From Acanthochromis polyacanthus (taxonomy: Eukaryota; Chordata; Actinopteri; Pomacentridae), in the NCBI RefSeq assembly GCF_021347895.1, contig NC_067123.1, positions 40,292,027 through 40,356,026 on the forward strand: 64,000 nt of DNA. Reading direction: 5' to 3'. Position 1 is the stretch's first letter, and every line of letters begins with the position of its first letter. The notes beneath the pieces are model-generated. The model searched no databases, had not been told where the DNA came from, and worked only from the letters and a program-made list of their open reading frames with translations. Positions 33,038-46,076 of this stretch are shown in pieces. Made by a program: the position numbers and the translations under genes.

Positions 33038-33689
33038 CTGTCGGTGGCGGCGGTTTGGTATGTTGGGGTGTGTTATGGGGAGGAAAGGTCGGGGAGAGGA
33101 GAGAACACGAAACAGACAAAAACAAAAAAAAAAGAAGGAAGAGAGAGCGGGATGAGAAGGGTCAGTCACATGATGAGAGAGAGAAGATGGAAGGAAAGGA
33201 AGATGGACGGGAGGAGGAAGAGGAGGAGGAAAGGTGGCAACAGCTCAATAATCACAACTACAGAAACCTCCTGAACTCAAATACTGACTTATAATAGACC
33301 AGCTGGTGTCCGAAAAGCATGAAAACGCTTTAAACATAAGTGCAGTGCATCAAAAAAGTACAGATTATTCAGTTTTAGTGTCAAAATATGGCAATATGAC
33401 ATAAAAATCTTCAGTTAGCTTCACATGCTAATCTTTTAGCCATAATTGTTGCCTAAATTAGTGATTTTTTTGATGTTTATTAGGAGCAAATAAGAGATCA
33501 CAATAAAAAACTAAATCAATGAGGTGTTATTTAGATGTCTGGCAACCATTTTCAAAGGTTTACTGACAGCTGAGGAGCTTTTAAGCACAAAAAAACAGAG
33601 CAGCTGTTAGAAATGTCTCAAATCTTGCACTATTTCAGCTTAGATTTCTGTTCATTTCTGCAAAATATGGCATGACCACAGCGTTATTT
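33038..33689. other. dbp intron, near last exon
   Basis: A purine-rich stretch (33110-33240 on the plus strand) sits just upstream of the final exon's acceptor on the minus strand. No gene seen. Confidence 0.5.
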
Positions 33690-33990
33690 GCATGTGCTCA
33701 GTTAGCTGCTGCTACACATGACGTGCATCTGCAGTGCTCTGAACATAAAGGCATAAATGTGGAGATTAAATGTGAATTTATCAGGGCAAAGTACTACTTT
33801 AAGCTACAGCTAGCTGCATTTTCAGCTTCTTTTTGAGAGCAGATGAAGATTACAAGGTGTTCTGATATCCTCATGTCTTACTGCTGGAACTATGTGATTA
33901 AAAGCTCAAAAACAGACGCATAAATACACATAAAAACAGACACCAAAGTTTTCTGGACAGACTTTATGAGTTAAAAGGCATTAAACTGGA
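33690..33990 (-). repeat. Intronic tandem duplication, unit 1 (empty-site copy)
   Basis: TGCTCAGTTAGCTGCTGCTA, GAGATTAAATGTGAATTTA, GTTCTGATATCCTCATGTC and AGTTTTCTGGACAG recur in the same order at 34840-35255. Here the site CTACTTTAAGCTACAGC is uninterrupted. Confidence 0.75.
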
Positions 33991-34839
33991 TATTACTTGT
34001 CTTGTAAGGCTGATAAAGTGAATCAGGATGAGATGTAAAATAACACCGCTAACTCGTGGAACCGTGTAATAAACCTTTCTGAAAGCAGTTCTGTTTAGTC
34101 CAAACAGATCAGAGACGCCCTGCAGCCTCGCTTTGTTTTCCCGGGAATGAAAGCTGGCGGATAAAAGTCTCATGAGGAGGATATTCTGAAACAACCGTGT
34201 CTTAAACTTTTGGACCCGAGAAGTCAAACTGGAGGTCAGAAGCTTGTTGAGATCTCAGTCTGAAGGATCTGTTTGGGCTTTAAGTTTCTTTTTCAGGATC
34301 TTTGTTCGGCGTTCTGCAGCCACACTTTATTATTCACATTCAGGTTGTGATCTCAGAGTATTTCCGTCTCTCATTTGGAGTCAGATTCTCCGTCTCTTCA
34401 GATTCTTCCGTCTCTGATGCTAAACAGAGAGCTAAAAGCTGATTTCTAAGGAGCACTTCTGAACTTCATCCTTGACTTTGACCAGATAGTTTTTTCCAAA
34501 CCTGCGTACAGATGATTTATAAACCGACGGCGGCTGCGAGGTGAGCAGCGTCATCTCTATAAATCACAAACGCCTCCGCCGCTGCAGCTGAACTATGAAA
34601 GCATGAGCCGTTGATCACAGCTTCTGCTGAAATATTTTAGGTCTCATCGGGTGGATCAGCACCACCGGGTGTCAGGTTTTTTTCCACATCTGCACCCGGA
34701 GCTGTCAGAGAACGGCAGCCTTCGCTATGATGGAGTTTAAACAGGACGCAAAGGAAGATCTGTGCAGCTGGAAGTCAGTTTTTGTGCACTTTAGGACTAC
34801 ATTTTTAGCAGGTTTAGGTGTTAAATGATTGTTTCTCGC

Positions 34840-35255
34840 ACATGCTCAGTTCGTAGCTGCTACACATGACATGCCTCTGCAGTGCTGTGAGCAAAAAGGC
34901 AGAAATGTGGAGTTTAAATGTGAACTTAGATTGGTAAAGCACTACTTTAACCCTCGTGTCGTCCGGCGGGTCAAAACTGATGAAGTGAATGAACCTTGGT
35001 TGTTTTTTTTCAGACAAGGACACAATGTTTTTTAGTGCCTGTAAATGAAGACAACAGGAGGGTTAACCTGCAGTTAGCAGCATTTTTTAGTTTCTTTTTC
35101 AGAGCAGTGACAGATTCCAGGATGTTCTGATATCCTCATGTCTTATTGCCGGAACTTTATATTTACTTAAACGCTCAAAATCAGAAAACAAAACACACAT
35201 AAAAACAGGCGCCACAGTTTTCTGGGCACGCATTATTAGTTATTAGGCGTTTAAA
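34840..35255 (-). repeat. Intronic tandem duplication, unit 2 (with MITE insertion)
   Basis: Second copy of the segment at 33690-33990, extended by the TTAA-type MITE at 34951-35062. Confidence 0.75.
34951..35062. mobile_element. 112-bp TTAA-type MITE (family C), copy 1
   Basis: Begins CCCTCGTGTCGTCCGGCGGG and ends GAAGACAACAGGAGGG, flanked by TTAA at 34947-34950 and 35063-35066. The inverted ends share CCCTC.TGT.GTC. The paralogous duplication at 33690-33990 lacks it and has a single TTAA. TTAA duplication indicates piggyBac- or Kolobok-type mobilisation. No coding capacity. Confidence 0.8.
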
Positions 35256-35528
35256 TTTGTTAAACTCAATATTATGATGGTAAGGTAGTCAAAAAAGATT
35301 TAAAAAAATATAAACTTTCCTGTTCTGCCTTTACATGCTGCAGATATTTAACTTTTACATCATTTTTGACACTTTAAAAACTGATTCTATGTATTTAATT
35401 CTGTCAGGAGAATAATCTGTACTTTTTAATGACTGTGAAATCACAAATAAAAGCTTTAAAACATCTCGTTTGTGCAGAGAAGCAGGGTGAAGGTCAGAGA
35501 CAGAACAGGACTGTGGGAGATGGAGTAC

Positions 35529-35782
35529 CTTCTGCTCGTTGGGGACCAGCATCTTGCGGGCCTTCTTGATCATCGGCTGCGGTTTGAGTTCGTCCTCGGA
35601 GAAGCGGTGTCGTCGCGGGTCGAAGGCCTCCTGACCCGGCACGCTGGACAGCGCCAGGTCCGCCGGGTCGGGGTCGAAGTTCACCATGATGTCACTGCTG
35701 CCGTTGGCGCCGGCCGGAGGTCCTGGAGGTCCTGGAGGACAGGTGGAGGACGGTGACGGATCCTGAGGCACCGCCTGACCGC
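35529..35782 (-). CDS. dbp: dbp coding exon: PAR domain
   Basis: The exon starts after CCTCTTCGTCCCTCCAG and completes a Gly codon split with the previous exon (phase 1). It ends AACGAGCAGAAG before a GTACTC donor in phase 0. It encodes a Pro/Gly-rich stretch ([19 protein letters not shown]), then the acidic [20 protein letters not shown] segment, then [17 protein letters not shown] and [15 protein letters not shown]. The last part is the proline and acidic amino acid rich (PAR) domain, which modulates DNA binding specificity in DBP, TEF and [13 protein letters not shown] is the DBP wording; TEF and HLF differ there. The acceptor has a good pyrimidine tract. No break is seen. Confidence 0.9.
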
Positions 35783-38700
35783 CTGGAGGGACGAAGAGGG
35801 AGGACAGGATGTTCAGATATTTCAAAATAAAATGTCTCTGCAGCCAGATGTCTGAGGATGGAACTCAGACTGCTTCATTTGTTCAGAAATAATGAAGTTT
35901 ACATTCAAACTTGATGCAAATTCTGACAAAATATAACAAAAATCACGTGACTAAAGTGAAAATTAATGTGTCTAACGTTCCTTCCATAACTGTCACGTAG
36001 AAAGTGGTTCATTAAGAGAAATAAATAAAGTACATTTCTGGCATTTTCACTTATTCTTTTTGTTTTATTTTGGAGGGTTTTTTGTACAAACGGATATTTG
36101 GATGGATCTACTTTTGCTGTATTACTCAAGCAACAACTGAGTGCATCAAAAGCTGAGGAGGAAACTTGATTTCCATCCATAAATCCAAACTTCAGAGGCA
36201 TTTTTAGATCAAATTATCAATAATTCAGTCCCACTGGCTTGCGTTGTAGTTCTAAACTCCATCTCATCGTGCAAAAGTTGATTTTCTTACTAGAACCTGA
36301 GAGCTTCTAGAACAACTTGTGGCTTAATTTACAGGCTGTTTCTGTGTTTTCCTCTTTCTAACTGTTGATGTCTGAGCTGCAATGAATCACATACGTTTCT
36401 GATCAAACCAGAAGAAGCAGAACATCAGAGTTTTCGTGTCAGTATGACATAAAAAGGTTCTTATCATCATCAGTTAGATGTTATTAAAGCTGCCATTATG
36501 GCACGTTTCATTTCTGTGATTCCATCTGTTTCCATCACATTCACAGCAAATTACACGAATTAAAGCCAAGAAGAGAAAGGAGGAGACGGAGAGAGAAAAG
36601 GGAGCTGGTTAATTGTTTTTGTGGTGAAGAGTAATCTGTGCGACGTTCCGTTCAGACGCAATAAACTGAGAATCAGCAGCTTAATAACTGCTTCAGCGTC
36701 CAATCGTCGTCATCCAGTTTGAGTTTTATCTGCAGATTAGAGCCCATCTGCCCTCAGCGAGGAGGACGGTCACATGTCAGAGAAACAATCCTCAGCTCTG
36801 CATGTTAAAACATCATTCTACAGTATAATGTTCTGCAAACTACGTAAGGTCTTCAACTACACTCAGTTTTCTTTGTACACAGTTTTTGCTCCACATTGCT
36901 GCTTTAGTGAGTGAATATGTTTTAAAGAATTCGTGTTTCCAACGTTTTTACCGTCCAGAAGCAGCTTCCACAGTGAAGGATGTAAAATATTCACTGCTTT
37001 AGGTCAAACTCAGCAACATTTACAGATATAGATCTCATTTTTATATTAATCTGAAGATTTGAGAGAAATTTTTCTTCATTTTTTTAATTTTTTATATTCT
37101 GAAAAAAAAGCACAGCTCACCTCTACGTCTGAGCAGAATCCACTCATTAAATGTGTGTAAATTTATCATTTTTACTTCAAATTTGTTGTCATTTTACTGG
37201 ATTGTTTTTCTCATTCATTTGGAGATTTTTATCAGAATTCATAGTATTTGTTGCACAACAGTCTTTAAAAAATGAAAATAAACATCCAATTGACATTGTC
37301 TAAAATGACCCAAAAATAAATAAAATAGGAAGAAATATTTAACCTGCTATAAAAAACATAGAATAAATTAATAAAATATTGTGCATATTTATCATTTTTA
37401 TTTCAACTTTTTGCAATATTTAGAGACTTTTTCTTATTAATATGAAGGCTTTTAAGTACAACAGTCCTAAAATGACATTAGGACTAAAATAACCAAAAAA
37501 AAAGAGAATAAAATAGGAGGAAACATTTCAACCTGCTATGAAAAATAAAATAAATAAACTCATAAACTATTATGTAAATTTATCCTTTTTATTTCACTTT
37601 TTTCTGTATAGATTTTAGAGATATTATAGATTTTTTCTCATCCATTTGTAGATTTTTATTTTAATTCATATTATTTTTGCACAATAGTCTTTTAAATTTG
37701 AAAATACACTTTTATCTAAATGACATTAGGACTAAAATAACAATAATAATCATCATCATCACAATTATTATTGTTGTTTTTATTATTTTCAGAAAAAAAA
37801 ATAAAATGGAAGGGTGGTTAGGTGATTGTTGTGGTCGTTTTAAACATTCTAACCTGCCATGAAAATAAAATAAATAAAAATTAATACATAAATTGAAAAA
37901 AGCAAAACTCAATTTTTGGGTGGATTTTTAAAAATATTTTTTTTCTCACTCTGGTCAAACTAAATGAATCCAGTTGTTGCTTTTTAATGTGAACGACACT
38001 AATTGATTGCTTAATTGATTGATTAATTAACCGTTATTCTTTTCATTTTATGATTTTAGAGCATGTAAAGCTCAGAGTCGCATCGATTTGATTCGGTCAC
38101 ATAAATAAACAGCTCCACATGTTGTTGTTGTTGTTGTTGTTGTTTGTGGTGTTTAAAGTCCACACAGGTCATCTTCAGTGAACTCCTCCAGAGGCTTCAG
38201 GTCACATCCTGCTTCATCCAGAGAACACCACGATGAGCGGACCATAAAGAGGACAATATGTTCACATTTAGCTCCAGACGTGGATGTGGGGGAATGCAGC
38301 AGGTCTACGCTCTATAAAGCCACCTATCACGTCTTAACTGGGTCTTTTTTATCCACGTTTGGCTTCAAATCTGCACAAACTGACATCATCTCCATCCTGC
38401 AGTCGCTTTAATTCACCACCAGGTGTCAGTACGGAGCCAGAAACGCTCGGCGGGGCAGCGGGTTCACATCACGGTAGATTTACAACAAGCAGGAAGATCA
38501 GGCTTTTAGTTTAACCCTTCGTGCTGCTCCATGGTATAAATTCACTTTGCTGGATTCAGAATAATCCTACGTGGAAAACGGTGAAAACATTTACAGAAAT
38601 CTGGCCTCTATTCAGAAAAACAGCCGATTTCCAGCCAACAGACGGAGTCAGCGCTGTGTTAATGCTGTTAAAACCAGTGTTTAACGGTGAAATAATGCAA

Positions 38701-39238
38701 ATTAAGCATCAAAATAGCAGGAATCAGTCGTGATTCCTTTGTCCTGATAGTAAATCATGTGGCAGTTATGAAGCTTTCACCCTGCAGCTACAGAACAAAA
38801 GAGTCTATTTTGAGCCAGATCTCTGCACCGGCTGCTCATCGGGACGTTTCTCTCCAATTATTGATACTTGAAAAACAGGTTTTTTTTCCTTGGAACAGAA
38901 GTGTAAAAATGTGAGTTGAGCAATCATCCGGTACCAGTCAGACCCGTACCGTGGCAGCGTTTGTAAGATGCTTTTTGGAGCTCCAGGCTCCGTGCCACAG
39001 ATTATAAATAACTGGGAAGCTGGTGACCGATATCAACCAAAACAGTAGTGGAAAGATTTCAGATACGGCAGCGAGCTAAACAGGAAAAATCAACTCAGAA
39101 GGTACTTTTAAACAGCAGAGATTAGAGGCAACTGTAATAGGTTGTTAATAAATGCATCCTAAATCCGTATTATTAATGACAGAGTCTAAAAATTCTGCAT
39201 TTATTAGATATCCTCATTTGATGTAAAAAAAAAAAAAG
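35783..39238. other. dbp 23-kb intron, 3' part
   Basis: Contains a CACGTG E-box at 35944-35949, about 160 bases upstream (in the gene's sense) of the PAR exon, and an AT-rich tandem-like stretch at 37130-37960 with three diverged copies of TTTATCATTTTTATTTCA/ACCTGCTATAAAAA. No gene seen. Confidence 0.4.
38120..38144 (+). repeat. (TTG)n microsatellite
   Basis: Eight TTG units. Confidence 0.9.
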
Positions 39239-39246
39239 ATTTACCC

Positions 39247-39942
39247 CGGGGTGTCAAACTCATTTTAGTTCAGGGGCCACATTCAGCCAAAAACAACAAA
39301 AACAGGACAAAATATTACAAAGATGAGACACGAAATGACAAAAGAACAATGATTTATGTTTAAAACTACAAAAAAGACGAAATTTTACAAAAACGAGACA
39401 AAAAGTGAGAAACCAAGAGAAAAAAGTAGACAAAAAGGAAACACAAAACGACAAAAACATGAGACAAAATATTCCAAAACTGAAACACAAAATGATGAAA
39501 GAATAATTATTTTTGGACAAAACTACAAAAAAGACAAAAGGAACAAAAAGAAGACAAATACGACAAAAATGAGACATGGAATGACAAAACAAGACAAAAA
39601 TGAGACAAAAACATTTTCAAACCAACAAAAAAATGGAAAACACAATCGAGATAAAAAACACAAAATGACAAAAACACGAGACAAATGATAAATCAGACGG
39701 AAAAACAATAAAAACTACACAAGATATTACAAAAATGAGACACAAAATGAGAAAAGATCAATCTAGTATTTTACTTTCTGATCCAAACAACTTGTCATGG
39801 TCTAGAAATGATTTTAAATTTATAGTTTTACTAATTTACAATCTGCAGTTAATGTCTTCTCTGTAGTTTTTACACTTTGAGGGCCGGATTGGACCCTCTG
39901 GAGGACCACTTTGGACCACGGGCCTCATGTTGGACACCCCTG
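39247..39942. mobile_element. hAT-like element with T-rich minisatellite core (family D), copy 1
   Basis: Ends CGGGGTGTCAAACTC and, inverted, CAGGGGTGTCCAACATGAGG. Flanked by ATTTACCC (39239-39246) and ATTTATCC (39943-39950), an 8-bp duplication with one mismatch. CAGGGGTGTC.AAC ends and 8-bp sites are typical of hAT-Charlie-type elements. The core is a diverged tandem of GACAAAA.TGAGACA-type units on this strand; the low-complexity frames in it are not genes. Confidence 0.75.
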
Positions 39943-39950
39943 ATTTATCC

Positions 39951-40960
39951 TTTTGTCAAATCCCAGAAAACGCCGTCGGCCATCAGCGCCTTTTGTGCAT
40001 GGGAAGCGTTTTTTGAACCTGCAAATGTCAGCCAGAGCAGCACGGCTGACGCTGACGTGAGCCGTCACTCATCTTATTCACGCCTCGACCACAAAACCAC
40101 AAAAAAATCCTGCACGACGCTCTGAGGAATGAGGCTGAGGTTGGGACGCTGCAGCCCCGTGTTCCCTAGAAGTCCAGCTGAAAACACTGGTCTGCTCGCT
40201 GCAGGAGGCTGTGGATGGACAAACTGTGTGAATGTTGGTTTTCTCAGGTTTAAACTCCTGCTGAACCCACACGGTAAAGCTTCTTACATCCAATCATTTC
40301 ACTCCTTGTCAGCGATTGAGATCTGATATTTTTTTAAAAAGCCTCCAAAGCAAAGGAAACGGACGCTCGCCTACACTTTTGCAAAATTTTGTCGTGCCAA
40401 ACAAGAATCGTGACCAAGTAAGAACATATCCTGCATTTTGTGGCCGTTTCTTCCAATAGAAGGTATATCTGACTGTTTTTTTCTATAATTACATAACGTA
40501 CAGTGTGACATCACAATGCTCTTTTTCTCCTCTTATTATCCTCCACAGCCTGTTTGCTCCAAGCCTCAGTGGAAACGCTGACTTCTTTGTATATTTGGTT
40601 GTACAGTTCAATCATCCAGAGGCTTGTAAACAAAACTCACATGGAGCCACAGCTCCGTGTTTACTGGAAGGAGTTTTGGCATCATCTGTCATCCTGCCCG
40701 GTTTGACATTTTGGCAAAACCTGACTGGAATTCCACTTCTCTTCAGAGAGGCTTCGGTTTCAGCTTCTCGGTGTTTTCTGGTGGCACCAGTGTTTAAAGG
40801 CCACCGCTTTCTGCTGAATAAATGAAGCAACGGAGCAACCGGTGCAACCTAAACGTGCACGGAATGGTGTCCGACTGATCGGTTTGCAGACGTAAATAAT
40901 GCAGAAGTCATGAAAAACCAGAGTGCTGATACGATCACCAGGACCTGGATGAGTTTGTTG
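39951..40960. other. dbp intron, no gene recognised
   Basis: Chance frames only. Confidence 0.4.
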
Positions 40961-41390
40961 AGGTTTCAATGTTTATTGTTCAGTTTCAGATTTACCTAAT
41001 GTCAGTGAACATGTTTGTTTAGCTCCCCTCCATTTTGTGTCTCGTTTTGCTTGTTTTGTGTCTCGTTTTTGTAATTTTGCGCCTCGTTTTATCATTTTGT
41101 ATCTTGTTTTTGACATTTTGTCTTGTTTTGCTTGTTTTGTGTCTCATTTTTGTCAATTTGTGTCTAATTTTTGTCATTTTGTGTCTCACTTGTTTTGCAT
41201 TTCACTTTATGATTTTGTATCTTGTTTTTGTCTTTTTGTGTCTTGTTTTTGTCAATTTGTGTCTCGTTTTTGTCTTTTTGCGTCTCGTTTTTGTCATTTT
41301 GCGTCTCATTTTGTTTCATTTTGTATCTTATTTTGGCTTTTTGTGTCTTGTTTTTGACATTTTGTGTCTCGTTTTTGCTATTATAGTTGA
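40961..41390 (+). repeat. Family D-related T-rich tandem with unique leader
   Basis: A leader reading AGGTTTCAATGTTTATTGTT through CCTAATGTCAGTGAACATG is followed by about 350 bases of TTTTGTGTCTCGTTTTTGTC units. The same leader recurs at 58806-58937 before a much shorter tandem. The 146- and 106-codon hydrophobic frames here are translated tandem repeat. Confidence 0.7.
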
Positions 41391-43555
41391 TTCCAGCTTG
41401 ATATCAAGTATAAAAACTGTCTGGGAGTCACTAAGCACCACAGAAGACTCTGTCATGGTGCCCCTTGACTAGCTAAACCCCTACAATGATCTCTGCTTGG
41501 TTGCTACGGTACTAAACACAAAGAGAGACCATGTGCTACAGCTAATTTACAATAAATATAGTGTCTGTTATCAAGGAAAATGATGAGCGGATACAAATAA
41601 TAATCACTCAATTCGTATTGAAAGCAAAAAAATCTGATTTTAGCTTCATCGTATGATTTTAAAACGTCACTTTGTGCTTTGCTGCCTTTCAGTAGAAAAA
41701 TACCACGTCAAGATTTGGTGCTTTTCTGTCTTTTACCAATGTAAACTGAGCGTCTTTAGATTTTTAACAGACATTTGTAGAATTTGAAGAAGTGCTTGAA
41801 GTGTATTGATGAGCATTTTTCACAATTTTGGTTACATTTATTTGACAAACAGTCTTGATATGTGACTGCAATTATGGATTTCAGTCATTAGTCGTCGCCC
41901 TTCATCATCCGTCTCCCTATATGTGCTGTACACGTCTGTACAGGGTCTTTCCCATCTATTTTTCCATCGACATGCGTCCTGTGGTCCATCTGTTTGAACC
42001 TCTGTTGGCTTGATCTGCCTCTCTGGCAGCTGGACGGCGCTGATCCTGGATAAGTCGGCCCAAAGCTGCGTCCTAATAACAACCATTTTGGGCAAAAAGT
42101 TGAAACCGATCCAAGAACACGGTTCCTGCTGCTGCCGGGTGAACAGCCGCCAAGCGAGGCTTCATTTCCTGTCTGAGAGCAGGAAGCAGCCGGATTCCCT
42201 CACTGCTATCATTAATTTAGCTCAGATTATGGCTCTTTCTGCCTCAGTCTTCATCCAACTGGAAAGCTGAAATCATACACAACAAATCTGCTGATATCTG
42301 ATTTAAATTGGGCCCAAAACGTTCCCCTGAATTCAACGTTTCTCCCATCGAAGTTACTCCGTCAACTTTTTAAGACTTTTCAAGGTCTTTGAAGGTCTCG
42401 TTTGCTGAAGGTTAAGCATTAGAGGCCTCGTTTCTTATTCATGTTCTCGTCAAGTGGAGAAATCCTTCATTTTAAAACAGCCGCTGTATCTTCTAAAATC
42501 TCCATCACAGCGATCGCCTCAGGACGTGAAGCGTTGATCCTCGGATGGAGCGTTCGGAGGCATACTGATGAATTCGGGAGATTTATCGTAACTTTGAGAA
42601 CATTTCCAGCCTTTCTTTCTTCTTTTTGGAAAGTTTTTTTTAAAGCCTTTTCACAGTCAATCAGATAGCAGAACATGACTCAATGATCTATAAAAATCAC
42701 AAGGAAATGTCAGGGTTTGGATTCCTTCACTCCTGAGCTGCCGTTTCGCTCCGATGTTCACAAATCACACCGGCAGAAATCTGCCGTCGTGGGCAGAGAC
42801 GCCCACAGCGGTGGAAAATAGAGAAAAGGTCGAGGTTTGAGAGTCAGGTGAGCAACTCTTCCTCTTGACTAATCTCTTGTTTGATCTAACTATACTTTCA
42901 CTTGTTCCACCTACACATAAACCTGAATGCAACAAACTGGCGGCCGCTCTCGTGGGGTCGCGATTGAGGCATTTTGGGAACTGTCGGAAACTGAAGTAAA
43001 GGTGAAACTAAATATATTATGGCAGCACAAAAGCCTCCAGAAGTTCACCTTAACTCTCCAGCAGCGCCAGCACCCTCTCCTGCCCTCCCAAAGCAAAAGT
43101 TTTCTCCCTTTACGGCCTTTTCTGGCTGCAGCAGGTTGTTATGTAATAAAGGGAAACAATGCAATTACCAGGAGGGCAGCAATTATGCTAATTATACAAG
43201 GATGGAGGTGACAATTAACACGGAGAGCAATCACTGCAATTGAGCAGGTTTGTGTAGGTTTTCAGCAGTTTTCCATCCTCACTGAGTTCTCATTACATTT
43301 AAGTGCTTCTCTGCAGTTAAACTGTGATTACCAGCTCCTTTAGCTTCAGATCTATGGCGTCCTCTGCATGTTTTTCTGCTTTAACTGGGATGTCTGACAT
43401 TGTTTTCACAGTTTTCATCCAAAAAGACAGCAAATTAAATATTTTTGTGACCCCAGGTTTGACTCCAGGTGACGATTTCAGTCTGTTTATTCTGATCCTT
43501 TGGTAGAAGTGTCAATGTAGCCGAGTAGAAATATTACACTAAAATAAAGGTCTCT
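41391..43555. other. dbp intron; possible conserved non-coding segments
   Basis: No gene. Two stretches look like conserved regulatory DNA: 42120-42250 (CACTGCTATCATTAATTTAG) and 43120-43250 (AACAATGCAATTACCAGGAG, ATTATGCTAATTATACAAGG, GACAATTAAC). They contain Sox- and POU/homeodomain-like words. Conservation itself cannot be seen from one sequence. Confidence 0.25.
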
Positions 43556-44590
43556 TTTTTGTTTTGTTTGTCTCATTTTTTGTCGTTTTTTTTCTCGCTT
43601 TTGTCATTTTGTGTTTCACTTTATTCATTGTTTTGTGTATCGTTTTCGTCGTTTTGTGTTTTTTTGTCTCGTTTCTGTTTGTTTTCTGTTGTTTTTTTCC
43701 TGTTTGTGTCATTTCTCTAATTTTGTCTCATTTTTTTGTCATTGTGTCTCTCATTTTTAAAATATTTTGTCTTTTGTTGTCTGACTTTTGTGGTTTGTCT
43801 CGTGTTTTTGTCATTTTGTGTTTTCTGTCTCATTTCTGTTGTTAGTCTATTTTTGTGTTTTTTTCTCGCTTTTATAATTTTTTGTCTTGTTTGTGTCGTT
43901 GGTCTATCTCTTTCCGCCTTTTTTGTCAAATTTTTTGTCTCTTTTGTGTCGTTTGTCTCATTTTGTGTCTTGTTTTTGTAATATTTTGTGTTGTTTTCTG
44001 TCTTTTTTGTGTTTCGCTTTTGTTTTAAGCACTGCTTTTGTCATTTTGTGTTTTCTGCCTCGCTTGTGTTGTCCATTTTTTGTCATTTTGTTTCTCACTT
44101 TTGTCGTTTTGTCTCATTTTTTGTAATATTTTCTCCTGTTTGTGTTGTTTTTTCTCTATTTTTTGTCTGACTTTTGTTTGTTGAATGTTTTTGTCGTTTT
44201 GTGCTTTTTGTCGTTTGTCTATTTCTTTGCCGCTTTGTGACTTTTTTGTCTCTTTTTGTTTTGTTGGTGTCGTTCGTCTCATTTTGTTTCTTGTTTTTGT
44301 AAAATTTTGCCTTGTTTGGTTGTTTTGTGTCTTTGTTGTCTGATCATCACATAAAATCCTCCATGGTTCAGCTCCAGGTGACTAAATGTTGTGTTACTTT
44401 GTCGACACTCTGTGATTTGGAAGTTAAACTGAAGCTGAATGTTTTCTTGTTGTTTTTATTAAGAAATGTCAGGTTGTTCATGATGTTTAGTAAAAATATA
44501 ATTCCTCAAATATGAACATTTTTGCACTAAAACAAAGGAACCATGAGGAGTTGTGGTTATTTATGGGCTGTCACGCTGTGGTTTGACTGA
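43556..44590. mobile_element. Family D hAT-like element, partial copy
   Basis: About 780 bases of TTTTGTC/TTTTGTGT tandem are followed by a unique right arm (AAACTGAAGCTGAATGTT, GGTTGTTCATGATGTTT, AACAAAGGAACCATGAGGAG). That arm is shared with the copy at 54601-55590. The terminal inverted repeats are not intact. Confidence 0.6.
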
Positions 44591-44785
44591 GTCGGTCCAC
44601 TCAGTACTCAGTAGTCCAGCAGTAGTTGAGTATTACTGTCAGTATGTGGTCAGTTTTTTGAGAACACGGCTGCTGCTCGGTGCATTTGTCGTGGACAGCG
44701 TGGATGAACATGAGCTCTGCCAGCAGCTGTTTTCTTATTCAGCTGGAAACACGATACAGACGTGGAATGCGATGTAGGAAGTGTG

Positions 44786-44793
44786 TTACGTAA
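44786..44793. promoter_or_regulatory. Perfect D-box palindrome TTACGTAA in dbp intron
   Basis: TTACGTAA is the optimal PAR-bZIP binding site. It lies in the gene's own intron. One such 8-mer is expected by chance in a window this size, so function is speculative. Confidence 0.2.
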
Positions 44794-46076
44794 AGAAAGC
44801 TCCCCTCCCTGGAACGTAAACACTCCTTCTGCCAACTTTAACTTCTGCCTGTCTGACTTAAACACGTCATTAAATGTATAGACATCTCTGCAGTTCACTT
44901 CATGGCTGATTAAACAGCTGATTAATTGGTTGGATTACAGTGAAAAACGTCCACTACAGCCCCAAGGTGATGATAAGAAAAAACATTTTGTTCACCTAAA
45001 ACTATTTCACATAAAATCCTCACATTTACCCAAATTAACTTCAGTAATTTTGCTTCGTTTCTTTTATACACGTCACTTCAACAGAAAATTAAGCAGCAAC
45101 TGCTTTAATAGTGGATTATTTGTCATTTTTTACGTAAAAATATCAAATATTTACTGGTTTTAGCTCCTCAAATGTGAAAGTTTTAAGGGTTTTATTATCA
45201 AACTTGACAGCAAATATTTTGTTTATGTGACATAAAATATTTTTGAAATGACTCTTTAGTTAAACAAAAATCATCTTTTCATTACATTTAAAAGAATGTT
45301 TTTCTTTTTGGTTTACAGAATATTTCTCATGATTTATTTTTATTTTAATGACAAAGTTAACTACTTAATTGTGGCACTACTTTTTGTAAAAATTGTTGGC
45401 TTTTAAATATTTTTTAATATATAGTTCTATTATTTTATAATTAGTAATAATCAATATAACTATTATTAAACTATTGAATTATCTTTATTAAATAATAATA
45501 ATAAACACAAAAATAATAAGAATGTAAAATTACTGTTTAATATTCAAATTAAAATTTTCTGGTTTATTTTTATTTCATATAAACTCTTAACTACTTAATT
45601 GTGGCATTACTTTTAATAATAATAGTTTTTTTATATTTTGAATATATACTTTTATTATAATTTGATATTATTAATAATTAATATTACCATTATTAAATAA
45701 TGATAATGTAAAATTAAATTTAAATTTTATTAAAATTAAATTTTATTTCAGCTAGATTTTATTGTGTAAATTTGTAAATCTGATTTAATGTGCTGTACTG
45801 ATGTATTACATGTCTTCTTGTAGTTTGTTTACGTGATTTAAAATAATCTCTAACGACCTTTAGTTAATAAACAATAACAAACATTTAATTCCAATCCTAT
45901 AAAAACAGGGGAAACAACTCGAAGCTGTCCAAATTTTCATGTTTTTCATCTGATTTAATCTTCTTCTGGGTTTACAGAATCTTTCCCGCCTGGTTTTTGT
46001 CTCTGAACACACACATGCAGCTACACAGCCGGCAGGCTTCGACTCGCTGCTGCATTCACAAACAAACACCGTCAGG

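Noticed and set aside
32717..33294. Plus-strand frames opposite the dbp final exon as genes
   Set aside because: Shadows of GC-rich coding sequence on the minus strand; no domains and no splice logic.
41035..41472. Hydrophobic Phe/Leu/Val-rich frames (also 43564-44170, 47068-47332, 54819-55421) as membrane proteins
   Set aside because: They are translations of the TTTTGTC T-rich tandem in family D elements; frames appear on all copies with no conserved ends.
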